Made by a program: the position numbers and the translations under genes. Below are positions 37,466 through 44,869 of a DNA stretch of 52,219 bases, one piece after another. The notes under the pieces are model-generated. The model was not told the origin of the DNA, made no database searches, and worked only from the letters and a program-made list of their open reading frames with translations. How positions within the stretch are numbered: position 1 is the first letter of the stretch; each line of letters opens with the position of its first letter. Origin of the DNA: a virus; the IMG/VR virus record IMGVR_UViG_3300048997_000467, positions 1 through 52,219 of that record; one strand, written 5' to 3'.

Positions 37466-38822
37466 CGCCCGGGCCAGCGCTATGGCCCTCGAACTTTCCC
37501 CCGTCCAATCCACCCTCACCTTCGAGGGGCCCGAGGCCATCAAGAGCATCGCCACGCAGGATGGCCACGTGACCGTGGGCGCCTACGCCATCCGCTTCTC
37601 CGGCCCCGGCGATCCGGATACCTCGGGCGAATACTTCACTCCGCGCACCAACTTCGGCCCGAAGAATGGCGATGGCGTGGCCACCCTCTTCCACCACGGC
37701 CTGCCCATCAAAGGCCTGGAGCGCCTGCAGGAGATCGAATTCGGCCCCGCCACCACCCGGCGCGATGAGACGGGCATCTTCGCCGAAACCACGCTCGATC
37801 TCTCCGATCCCGATCAAGCCCGCCTCGCCCACTGGTGCGCCAAGGGCGCGCTGAAATGGTCCAGCGGCAGCGCCTCCCACCTCGTGCGCAAAGGCGCGGA
37901 TGGCTGCGAAATCACCCGCTGGCACCCCATCGAATTCTCCTTCACGCCGGCGCCGGTGGATGAGCGCCTCCCCGCCATTCGCCCGCTGAAGTCCCTCCCC
38001 GAAATCGCCGCGCCCATCGCCGCCGCGCTCGCCGAGGCCTTTGCCGCGCCCGCCCCCACGCCCGCCGCGCCGCCCGTTGACACGCCGAAAGAGGCCACGC
38101 CCACCGCGCCCACCAAGTCCGCACCCACCCCTTCAATCACCGTCATGGAAAAGACCCCCGAACAGCTCGAAGCCGAACAGAACGCCCGCACCGAAACCGC
38201 CGTGAAGGCGCGCGAGCTGGCCATCGAGGAAATCACCGCCCTGGGTGAGCAATACCACTGCATGGATGCGGCTCGCAGCTTCATCCGCGATCGCAAGTCC
38301 GCCGGCGACTTCCAGAAACACATCCTCACCGATGTGCTGAAGGCCAAGCCGGTCAAATTCAATGCCGGCCTCATCGGCATGGATCAAAAGGAGCTTGGCC
38401 GCTATTCCTTCCTGAAGGCGGTGCGCGAATTCAGCGACGGCTTCAAGCTCACCGGCCTCGAAAAAGAGGTCCATGATGCGGCGGTCAAAGCCACCGGCCG
38501 CAAGCTGGATGGGCGCACCTTCGTGGTGGCGCAGGACATCTTCCAGAGCGCCCTCAAAGCGCAGAACGTCACCACGGCGACCGCCGGCGGCTTCATGGTG
38601 CAGAACGATTACCTGCCGCCCATCGAGCTGCTCCGCAACCGCACCGCCGTCATGAAAGCCGGCGCCACCATGCTCGGCGGCCTCGTGGGCGACGTCATCA
38701 TCCCCGTGCAGACGGGCGCTTCCGTCTCCTACTGGGTGGCGGAGACGGGCGCGCTCACCGATAGCGAGCTCACCTTCGGCCAGAAGAAGCTCACCCCGCA
38801 CCGGCTCGGCGTCACCATCCCC

Positions 38823-38835
38823 TATTCCACTCAGT
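38823..38835 (+). other. Left attachment core (attL) of the satellite
   Basis: tattccactcagt. It matches 48885-48897 (tattccacgcagt) in 12 of 13 bases. Both copies are in the same codon phase of the capsid gene and encode YSTQ. The mismatch is at a synonymous third position (ACT/ACG, Thr), so either exchange point restores the protein. Confidence 0.8.
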
Positions 38836-38860
38836 GGCGTAAGGAGAGGAGCCCAGAGCG

Positions 38861-38878
38861 TTGCCACACCGTTGGCAA
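38861..38878. promoter_or_regulatory. Left-end arm-type inverted repeat
   Basis: TTGCCA-cacccgt-like spacer-TGGCAA, about 26 bp inside the left core. The same hexamers recur in reversed order at the right end (48737-48751: TGGCAA-ccg-TTGCCA). Likely integrase or excisionase arm sites. Confidence 0.55.
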
Positions 38879-38885
38879 AATGGGA

Positions 38886-38914
38886 GGGGCCGCGCGAAAA
38901 GCGCGGCCCCTTAA
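38886..38914 (-). terminator. Hairpin terminator of the leftward satellite gene
   Basis: GGGGCCGCGC / GCGCGGCCCC form a perfect 10-bp stem with a five-base loop, directly after the TAA of the minus-strand gene at 38911. The downstream T run is weak (tcccattttg). Confidence 0.65.
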
Positions 38915-39111
38915 CCCTTGCGGAGCTTCCGCAGGGAGTGGGCGAGGGTAACGACCGCAACGGCTAGAGTCACCAGCCGCACGGCCAGCGTGAGCACCGC
39001 ATCGGCGGCATTCAGCGAGGCCAGGACATCGGCCCCCAACAGGCCAAGGACTGAGGCCACGCCGGCCCCTATGGGGTGGCGATCAAAGAGCGGGGAGAAT
39101 GGCAGGAACAT
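38911..39111 (-). CDS. Satellite membrane protein, 66 aa
   Basis: ATG 39111 lies 21 nt after a TTGACAC box on the minus strand, which fixes the start. MFLPFSPLFDRHPIGAGVASVLGLLGADV is followed by a second hydrophobic segment (VLTLAVRLVTLAVAVVTLAHSL) and a basic end (RKLRKG). Two membrane helices and ~66 aa resemble small holin-type or superinfection-type proteins. It is the only gene between the left end and the cos-like site and ends in a hairpin terminator, so it is its own unit. Confidence 0.55.
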   Translation of the reverse strand: MFLPFSPLFDRHPIGAGVASVLGLLGADVLASLNAADAVLTLAVRLVTLAVAVVTLAHSLRKLRKG

Positions 39112-39125
39112 CGGCCCGCCCGAAC

Positions 39126-39132
39126 GTGTCAA
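39126..39132 (-). promoter_or_regulatory. TTGACAC box on the minus strand, 21 nt before ATG 39111
   Basis: ccTTTGACACgttcggg on the minus strand. It shows that the box follows the start codon's orientation and not the general late direction. Confidence 0.55.
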
Positions 39133-39168
39133 AGGAGGGTGCCCGGTCCCCTCCGCACCCTCCCACCC

Positions 39169-39245
39169 CCCCGCCCCCTCGCGGGTCCTTCCGGGCGGAA
39201 ACGGGGCCAGCGGGTACCGAACCCCCCGTTTTACGTTAGATACAG
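39169..39245 (+). other. Probable cos site of the satellite
   Basis: CGCGGGTCCTTCCGGGCGG at 39181 matches lambda cosQ (CGGGTCCTTTCCGG) even better than the helper copy. The block 39183-39245 aligns without gaps to 29125-29187, sharing GGGTCCTTCC, GGT(A/T)CCGAACCCCC, TTTT and TAGAT.CAG. The small terminase start is 181 bp downstream of GGGTCC, close to the lambda layout. Between them, 39260-39345 has no similarity to the helper and holds CGATTT words at 39271 and 39306 that may be satellite-specific cosB sites. Confidence 0.65.
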
Positions 39246-39363
39246 CCCCCGCCCGTTCTCCTCACCAGCACGATTTCAAATCGCGAAACACAGCATTAAC
39301 ACAGGCGATTTCTGAACGCGATCCGCTTTCCACCTAGGGAGAAATTGACACCCTCGCGCCCGG
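39246..39363 (+). promoter_or_regulatory. Satellite-specific leader, candidate cosB
   Basis: AT-richer than its surroundings. CGATTTC at 39271 and 39306 and a GATTTcAAATC dyad at 39272-39282 are candidate binding sites for the satellite small terminase, whose HTH differs from the helper's. TTGACAC at 39345-39351 ends it. Confidence 0.4.
39345..39351 (+). promoter_or_regulatory. TTGACAC box, 19 nt before satellite terS ATG 39364
   Basis: aaaTTGACACcctcgcg. The helper terS has the variant GTGACAC at 20 nt. Confidence 0.55.
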
Positions 39364-39765
39364 ATGCTCGTTTCCATCGCCAAACTCGCTTCTATCACAG
39401 GGAAGGACCGAAAGACGATCATCCCCCGAATCGCCCACCTCCCCAGCAAGGCCGGCGAAAAGGGAGCGAAACTCTACGAGAGCCCGGCTGCATTGGCCGC
39501 GATCTACACGCGCGACAGCGCCAGCGGAAACCTCGACGAAGCGCGCCGCCGCCAAGCCGACAGCGCGGCGCACCTGAACGAACTACGGGGGGAGGAGATT
39601 TCAAAGACGCGCATCCCCATCGACATTCCCATCCGCGAAAACGACCAAATCACGCAAAGCATCGCCGCAACGCTGAAGGCCGCCCGCGGCAAGACGCTTT
39701 CCCTCGAACTCATCAACGAGCTTTTGGGGAAGTTTCGCGACCTCCCCGCCAAGCTCAAATGGTAA
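39364..39765 (+). CDS. Satellite terminase small subunit
   Basis: A 133-aa protein, the same length as the helper TerS. HTH: VSIAKLASITGKDRKTIIPRIAHLP. The middle (residues ~50-80) is divergent from the helper, but RIPIDIPIRENDQITQSIAATLKAARGK and FRDLPAKLKW match closely, and the last ~32 bases of DNA differ at about one position. In Nu1 the C-terminal part binds the large subunit and the N-terminal part binds cosB. A conserved docking end with a changed DNA-binding part is what a satellite needs to direct the helper's TerL to its own DNA. Confidence 0.85.
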   Translation: MLVSIAKLASITGKDRKTIIPRIAHLPSKAGEKGAKLYESPAALAAIYTRDSASGNLDEARRRQADSAAHLNELRGEEISKTRIPIDIPIRENDQITQSIAATLKAARGKTLSLELINELLGKFRDLPAKLKW

Positions 39766-39790
39766 CCGGCGGGCGTGGTTTCCCGGCCCG

Positions 39791-39797
39791 TTGACAC
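39791..39797 (+). promoter_or_regulatory. TTGACAC box, 41 nt before ATG 39832
   Basis: cgTTGACACggcggcg. The spacing is longer than usual; no start codon in frame lies closer. Confidence 0.4.
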
Positions 39798-39831
39798 GGC
39801 GGCGCGGAAGCGCACCAAAACCGCCCTTCCC

Positions 39832-40011
39832 ATGCCCCGTAAAACCGTTGTCGAACCCCTCACGAATCCCCCGGCCTACACCTACCGGGCACGCGTGGTT
39901 TCCCCGGTGACGATCTACGGCGAGGCCCGCGAAGTCGGCAGTATCTTGGAGGTGGACAAAGACACCTTCGACAACCTGGAGAAGAAGGGCCGCTTGGAAC
40001 CCGTTGCCTAA
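39832..40011 (+). CDS. Small satellite head protein, 59 aa, paralog of 49944-50132
   Basis: YTYRARVVSPVTIYGEAREVGSILEVDKDTFDNLEKKGRLEPV aligns with the helper protein MLAKVIAKTTIDNLPVAIGDVVEVDEITFRNLAAKGRLEEA: the same beta-type stretch followed by the closing K.GRLE motif. In the helper it stands after the capsid gene; here it stands before it. Probably a small head or completion protein. It lies 32 bp before the capsid start. Confidence 0.65.
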   Translation: MPRKTVVEPLTNPPAYTYRARVVSPVTIYGEAREVGSILEVDKDTFDNLEKKGRLEPVA

Positions 40012-40043
40012 TTCCTTTCACGCCTGAAATCCGCCCCCCTCCC

Positions 40044-41021
40044 ATGCCCACCGCTCCCTATTCTCTCGCCAATGCCTTCAAAGGCATCCTCGAAGGCAAC
40101 CTCACCGGCTTCGAGTTGGAAACCCATCAAGAGTTGGTGAAGCTCATGCCGAGCAAGCCCGCCGGCTTCCTCATCCCCCTGCGTGCCACGCTCAAGGCTC
40201 AGAACGTCACCAGCGCCCCGGCTGGCGGGTTTACCGTAGGAAGCGCCGTGCCCATGGCCGCGGATGCTCTGCGGCCCGCCTCGCTCGCCATGCGGCTCGG
40301 CGCGGAAATGATCTCCCTGCGTCCCAATGCCATCGTTCCGAGCATTGACGTAGGCGCGCAAGGCTACTGGCTCGCCGAGGGTGAGCTTTGCCCGGAGAGC
40401 ACCGCCAGCCTGAAGGCGCTCAAACTCACCCCCAAGCGGTGCGCCGCATGGATGAAGGTTACCAACCAACTTCTGGCCCAAGCGCCGATTGCCGAATCCA
40501 TGCTCACCCGCGATCTGCGCGGAGCCATCGGCCAGGCTCTCGACCTCGGCATTTTTTCCGGCGTGGGCGGCCACGAGCCTACCGGGCTGCTCAACAGCGG
40601 CGCGGTGCAATCCTACACTTTCGGCGGCGCTCCCACCCGCGCCAAACTCGCCGCGATGGAACGGAAGCTCGGCGACGAAAACGCCGACGATTCCAGCGCC
40701 CAATGGGTCACCAGCCCTGCGGTGCGCGAGAAATGGCGCAACACGGTGAACAACGACACCGCCGGCAGCGGCTTCCTGTGGGACGATGACAACCGCGCTA
40801 TCGGCAAGCCCGCATGGGCGACCAATAGCGTTCCAGGCGATTTCGTCATCCTGGGGGACTTCTCCGACCTGCTCATTGTGAATTGGGGCGTCATCGAAAT
40901 TTCGGACCCCTTCGGCGCGAAGAGGACCGCTCAAACCGAGCTGCTCATCGAAATCCACGCCGACGCCGGCCCCGTGCGCGGCAAAAGCTTCACCGTCTCC
41001 ACCGACACCGCCAACCAGTAA
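40044..41021 (+). CDS. Satellite major capsid protein (HK97 fold, no protease)
   Basis: A 325-aa protein. The capsid domain aligns with the helper's: TLKAQNVTSAPAGGFTV against ALKAQNVTTATAGGFMV, YWLAEGELCPESTASLKALKLTPKR against YWVAETGALTDSELTFGQKKLTPHR, then the ending FTVSTDTANQ against FNVSTDSAAQ. It has a short N-arm of ~50 residues and no prohead protease or long scaffold, so it would need the helper protease or go without. At the place matching the attachment core it reads VTNQLLAQ with unrelated codons, which would protect it from its own integrase. It could form a smaller or satellite-specific capsid. Confidence 0.85.
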   Translation: MPTAPYSLANAFKGILEGNLTGFELETHQELVKLMPSKPAGFLIPLRATLKAQNVTSAPAGGFTVGSAVPMAADALRPASLAMRLGAEMISLRPNAIVPSIDVGAQGYWLAEGELCPESTASLKALKLTPKRCAAWMKVTNQLLAQAPIAESMLTRDLRGAIGQALDLGIFSGVGGHEPTGLLNSGAVQSYTFGGAPTRAKLAAMERKLGDENADDSSAQWVTSPAVREKWRNTVNNDTAGSGFLWDDDNRAIGKPAWATNSVPGDFVILGDFSDLLIVNWGVIEISDPFGAKRTAQTELLIEIHADAGPVRGKSFTVSTDTANQ

Positions 41022-41042
41022 ATCGGCGGCTGCCACCGATTT
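41020..41042. repeat. 23-bp palindromic element, copy 3 (satellite)
   Basis: Begins AAATCGG and ends CCGATTT, one base different from the two helper copies. It starts on the last bases of the capsid stop codon and lies in the gap before 41065. Confidence 0.8.
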
Positions 41043-41064
41043 CAAAACCACCCCACTCCCCACC

Positions 41065-41691
41065 ATGAAGCCCGGAACCTTTGTCCGCCCCGTCGCCCCC
41101 GAAAACCGGGAGGCTTTTGAAGACCAGCGCGCCGCCGCCAACGCCCGCGTGCAACACGAATTGCTCCGCCTGCGAGCGGGAGAACGGCCCGTGCCCCCGT
41201 GGGAAAATCAAGACGCCTACGCCTACGACAAAACGATCGCCGAGACTCACCTGAAATACGTGCAGGCTTGGCGGCCCGATCCGAAGCGCCGCGTTCTCAC
41301 CCACTGGAAGAAGCTGATGATTCAGCAGCGGGGCGGCATCGTTTCGATTTCCTACGAGGCAGACGGAAAGCTCTCGGATGCCAGTCTCTTTGCGGCGGAA
41401 AAAGGACCGTTCAAAATCCGCTGGCTGCACGGGTCCAAGGCCGGGCAAGTGGAAGACGTTCCGCCCGAATCTTACCTTGCCTTCAGAAAAGGCCCTGGGC
41501 AGACCACCGTTGCCGAGCCCGTCCCCGATGACGAGCCCCTTTGCCCGCCGGCGCAGCCCGCGAACATGCCGAGCTGCTTTCTCAAGGCGCAACGCCTGGT
41601 GGCGAAGAAGCTCAAAAAGGCCCCGGAAGACATCACCTACGCCGAGGCCCTCGATTTTTTCCACAAGCGGCTCGCCGCTGAAACTTTTTAA
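41065..41691 (+). CDS. Satellite-specific protein, 208 aa
   Basis: ATG 41065 start. An N-terminal helical region (NREAFEDQRAAANARVQHELLRLRAGE) is followed by a small beta-domain (RGGIVSISYEADGKLSDASLFAAEKGPFKIRWLHGSKAGQVEDVPPESY) and a helical end (FLKAQRLVAKKLKKAPEDITYAEALDFFHKRLAAETF). It is placed between capsid and tail genes, where neck genes would be. It has no visible paralog in the helper, so it may adapt the satellite head to the helper's neck. That is inference. Confidence 0.55.
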   Translation: MKPGTFVRPVAPENREAFEDQRAAANARVQHELLRLRAGERPVPPWENQDAYAYDKTIAETHLKYVQAWRPDPKRRVLTHWKKLMIQQRGGIVSISYEADGKLSDASLFAAEKGPFKIRWLHGSKAGQVEDVPPESYLAFRKGPGQTTVAEPVPDDEPLCPPAQPANMPSCFLKAQRLVAKKLKKAPEDITYAEALDFFHKRLAAETF

Positions 41692-41822
41692 CAACTTCGG
41701 GGGATTGTCTGCCCTCGGGGCTTGAATGAGAGGTGGAACAGGGTTCTTGACTGCCCGTTCCGCTGCGGTTGAGGCCGGGGGCTTGGTGGCCCCCGGCCTT
41801 CACGCTTTTTCCAACTTTTTTT
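41692..41822 (+). other. Intergenic region with hairpin before the satellite tail genes
   Basis: ccgctgcggttgaggccggggg...ccccggcc forms a stem near 41770-41797, followed by a T-rich stretch ttttttccaacttttttta. It may be an intrinsic terminator after 41691 that also precedes the start at 41823. Confidence 0.55.
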
Positions 41823-42557
41823 ATGCCCGGAATCACGATCAAACCCGGCTCCAGCAAGCCGTGGATGGCCAACTTCAAGCAATACGCGAAGTGGTACACG
41901 GAAGCGCACCCCGACGCGAACGCCGCCGAGCTGTTCGTGGATCAATGCCGCAAGACCGCCGTGGAGCTTTACCAGCAAACCGTGGCCGTCTCCCCCACGA
42001 AGGCCGAAATTGTGGCCGATGTGAAATCGCGCGGCTGGCACATCCCCGCCTTCTTCGGCAAGGTGGAGCGCGACGATAAAGGCCACATCGAGCACGGCGA
42101 GCGCATCGGGCGCGGCTTGGCCAAATGGTGGGCCGCCGCCGCCGAGAAACGCCGCGACAAGCGCCGCAAAGGCCGCCCCACCACCGCCGCGCAGAAAGCG
42201 CGCGATGAACGCCTCTCCCGCCGCCCCACCCTCGCGCAGATGCAGGCTTACGCCATCGCCGTCCGAAACAAGGCCAGGCTCTTTGTCGCCTCCGGCTGGC
42301 TCGGCGCTTCCTCCGATCTCGGCGGCTCCCTGAGCCTCTCTTCCGGCAATATCGACCACGAGCGCGGCGGAGCGGTCATTTCCCGCCAGCCCGGCAAAAC
42401 CATTGTCACCCTTTGGAACAAAACCCCCGGCGTCGAAAAGCTCAACGCCCGCTCCCACTTCGTCCGCGTAGCCCTCATCGTGCGCGCGGCTGACATGGCG
42501 GTTTACGTGCGCCGCAAGGCCGCCGAAGCCGCGCAACGCTTCCTCCGCAAAAAGTAA
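41823..42557 (+). CDS. Satellite tail protein upstream of its tape measure, 244 aa
   Basis: ATG 41823 (MPGITIKPGSSKPWMANFKQYAKWY). An upstream in-frame start at 41769 lies in the hairpin region and is rejected. It is homologous to the helper 2757-3512 product: KARLFVASGWLGASSDLGG against ARLFLASGWLGAIADLGG; AEIVADVKSRGWHIPAFF against AQIEADVKRQGWKIPAYF; a basic middle (KRRDKRRKGRP) in both. Tail completion or minor tail role, as in the helper. Confidence 0.7.
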   Translation: MPGITIKPGSSKPWMANFKQYAKWYTEAHPDANAAELFVDQCRKTAVELYQQTVAVSPTKAEIVADVKSRGWHIPAFFGKVERDDKGHIEHGERIGRGLAKWWAAAAEKRRDKRRKGRPTTAAQKARDERLSRRPTLAQMQAYAIAVRNKARLFVASGWLGASSDLGGSLSLSSGNIDHERGGAVISRQPGKTIVTLWNKTPGVEKLNARSHFVRVALIVRAADMAVYVRRKAAEAAQRFLRKK

Positions 42558-42568
42558 CCCGCCCCTCT

Positions 42569-44869
42569 ATGGACATTGAAGAAATACGCACGGATGTAAT
42601 CTGGGATACCTCCGGCGTGAAAGCCGGAGCCGACGACATTGAAAAAATCGTCGCCCGGCAACAAAGGATCGAGGCCGCGGCCCTCTCCGCCACCGAGGCC
42701 CGCCAGAAAGCCCACCAAGCCCGCATGGCGGGTCTTCGCTCTGCCCACGACGGGCGCGCCGGCAATTCCCGCATGACGGGCGATCTGCTCAATGCCGCCA
42801 CCGGTAGCAGCGGAAACGTCAACCGCGTGAACATGCTGCAGCACCTGGGCTTTAGCGCCGCCACCGGCGGCGCGGTTGCGGCTGGCATCGGCGCGGCCAC
42901 CGGCATCTTGAACCGCTACCGCGAAGAAGCCAAAGAGCTTCAGCGCACGAGCGATCGCCTGGACGAATCTTTCGCCAGCACGCGCGGCCGCGCGGCTTAC
43001 ATGAACGCCGGATCTGGCCGGGGCAGCTTGAGCGGCAGCATCGAAGATCTCCGCAAGGCCGGGCTCGCCGAGGCCGATCACCAAGGCGGGCTCATCCAGA
43101 CCCGCAAAGATCGAGACTACTTCTTTGGCGCGGGCGGCCCGGGTCCGGCGCGATTGGATGAAGGCTTGCACCACCTCAGCATCCCCGGCCTTCGGAGCTT
43201 AGGTGAATTGAACCTCACCGGCGGCGACAGCATCAACGAGCAGCTCGCAAAATCCCGCCAGCGCGAAGGCACCGCCAACAGCCTTCGCCAAAAGCTGGAA
43301 AACGACCGGAGCGAAGGGATTCGCAAGGATACCGCCTTTTCCCGCGAGCGCACGCGCGGCAGCTCCTTCCAAGCCGAGCGCCTGGAATTGCAGATGTCCG
43401 AAAAGCGCGAAATCGCCGAGGCCGGCGCGGAGCAAATTTCCCGGAAGGACCTCGCCAACATCCGCGCCCGTTTCGATATTGAGCGCCGCGAAATCGACGT
43501 GCGCGAACGCACCAGCAAGCTCGAGCTGAATACGCGCCAGGAAATCGCCGACTTCCGGGGCGGCCCGATGGACCGCGAGCAATTCGCCGCCAATCGGGAA
43601 TTGGACCTCGCCCGGAAAAGCCTGGAACTCGCCAAGAGCCGCACCAAAGAGGAGCAGGCACAGGCCCGCGTGCGCGTGGCCGCCGCCGAGCAGGCCGTCA
43701 CTCTCACGAACTTGGAAGCCGCTGCCCGGCGCGATATGTGGAAGGGCGAAGTGGAGGCCAACAACGTGCGCCAGCAAGGGCTGGGCTTCCGCGCCGGGCT
43801 GGCGAAAGACCGTTTCGGCCCCGAGGAAAACAAAAAATTCGCCGCCGGGCAGGCCGTGCAACGCCGGGAGGCCGAAGACAACCTGGTAGTCGCGCAAGGC
43901 GCGCTCGATCGTGTCAATAACAAGGCCACCCGCGAGTTTAGCAAAAACGGCGCAGTCACCCCCGAGACGAAGCACGAACAGACCCTTTTCATGCAGGCGC
44001 GGGACGCCGCGCAGACGGAGAAGCAGGAAAAGGAAACCCAGCTCGCCGAAGAGGAGAAAGCCCGCAATATCCAAATCGAACGAGCCAGGAACGCGGGCGG
44101 AAATGAAACCGCCGCCATGCGCCTCGACAACAAAGGCCGGGGGGACCTCGCCGAGCGCCGCCGCGATGAAGACCAAACCAAGGCGCAGGCCGAAGAGCTC
44201 CGCCGCCAAGGCCGCCCCGAGCTCGCCGCCGAGCTGGAGAAACAGCACGCGCTGCGCGAGCAATCCCGGCACGATCAAATTTTCCTTCTCCCGAATGGCC
44301 GCCGGCGGCCCCGAGCGGACATCATGCACGATCTGCGCTCACGCCGCCGCACCGAGCGGCGCTTTGACGCCGCCCACGCACGCGCCGCCGGCTCCGGCGA
44401 TCCTCGCGGCGCCGGCCTTCACAGCGGCGATCCGACCAGCCGGCACAACGGCAACGGCTTGGACATTCCGCCCGGAAACGTCGGGCAAGACCCGAAAGGG
44501 CCAGGATTGCACCCTCAGCACCTTACCGGCACCGGGCCTAGGGCCGTGCAATCCAATGTTTTCAAAAGGCCGTGGTACAACCCCACCGGCCGCGACGAAG
44601 ATCAAGACTTCAACCTCTGGGACGATCTCCAGAAAAAGCGCGATCTCCGATGGGGAAAGGAAAAGGGGAGTGGCGTCTCCAGCTCCTCCAGCTTGTATCA
44701 GCGTCCCGACCCCGATCAGATTGCCTCTCGAAAGACTTCTGATAGCGGAAAGGGCGGCCCGGCAGAGCAGCTCAAAGTTTTGCAAGAGATGAAGAACGAG
44801 CTGAAGGCCGTTATCATGGAGCAAACGAAGGTTCTTCGCGGTGGGCTTCCCAACGGAACTACGCCGTGA
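42569..44869 (+). CDS. Satellite tail tape measure protein
   Basis: A 766-aa protein, 48 residues longer than the helper's. N-terminal WDTSGVKAGADDIEKI, then GDLLNAATGSSGNVNRVNMLQHLG, the hydrophobic patch TGGAVAAGIGAATGI at ~95-110, and long coiled coils up to ~590. The helper has the same order. DQIASRK recurs near both C-termini. A Gly/His-rich stretch near 605-650 is unique. Since tape measure length sets tail length, this protein could produce tails about 7 nm longer, or give chaperone and tip specificity. Confidence 0.8.
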   Translation: MDIEEIRTDVIWDTSGVKAGADDIEKIVARQQRIEAAALSATEARQKAHQARMAGLRSAHDGRAGNSRMTGDLLNAATGSSGNVNRVNMLQHLGFSAATGGAVAAGIGAATGILNRYREEAKELQRTSDRLDESFASTRGRAAYMNAGSGRGSLSGSIEDLRKAGLAEADHQGGLIQTRKDRDYFFGAGGPGPARLDEGLHHLSIPGLRSLGELNLTGGDSINEQLAKSRQREGTANSLRQKLENDRSEGIRKDTAFSRERTRGSSFQAERLELQMSEKREIAEAGAEQISRKDLANIRARFDIERREIDVRERTSKLELNTRQEIADFRGGPMDREQFAANRELDLARKSLELAKSRTKEEQAQARVRVAAAEQAVTLTNLEAAARRDMWKGEVEANNVRQQGLGFRAGLAKDRFGPEENKKFAAGQAVQRREAEDNLVVAQGALDRVNNKATREFSKNGAVTPETKHEQTLFMQARDAAQTEKQEKETQLAEEEKARNIQIERARNAGGNETAAMRLDNKGRGDLAERRRDEDQTKAQAEELRRQGRPELAAELEKQHALREQSRHDQIFLLPNGRRRPRADIMHDLRSRRRTERRFDAAHARAAGSGDPRGAGLHSGDPTSRHNGNGLDIPPGNVGQDPKGPGLHPQHLTGTGPRAVQSNVFKRPWYNPTGRDEDQDFNLWDDLQKKRDLRWGKEKGSGVSSSSSLYQRPDPDQIASRKTSDSGKGGPAEQLKVLQEMKNELKAVIMEQTKVLRGGLPNGTTP

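Larger units (their letters stand above)
37482..38951 (+). pseudogene. Prohead protease-scaffold-major capsid fusion, 5' part, split by the satellite
   Basis: Codons 1-447 are phage; the last ~40 residues of the frame come from the insertion. Residues ~30-165 form an HK97-type prohead protease: VGAYAIRF, LFHHGLP (His ~71-72), KWSSGSASH (Ser ~128-130), EFSFTPAPVDER. A Pro/Ala linker and a helical scaffold follow from ~222 (MEKTPEQLEAEQNARTETAVKARELAIEE), then the start of the HK97-fold capsid domain (ALKAQNVTTATAGGF...YWVAETGALTDSELTFGQKKLTPHRLGVTIPYSTQ). The frame resumes at 48885; joined it encodes 642 aa. An internal ATG at 38145 could give a separate 421-aa capsid precursor. In the split state the protease domain remains intact. 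Confidence 0.85.

Noticed and set aside
38836-38951. C-terminal tail of the split capsid frame as a real protein end
   Set aside because: These ~40 codons belong to the satellite's left end, including its terminator hairpin, and are basic and low-complexity.
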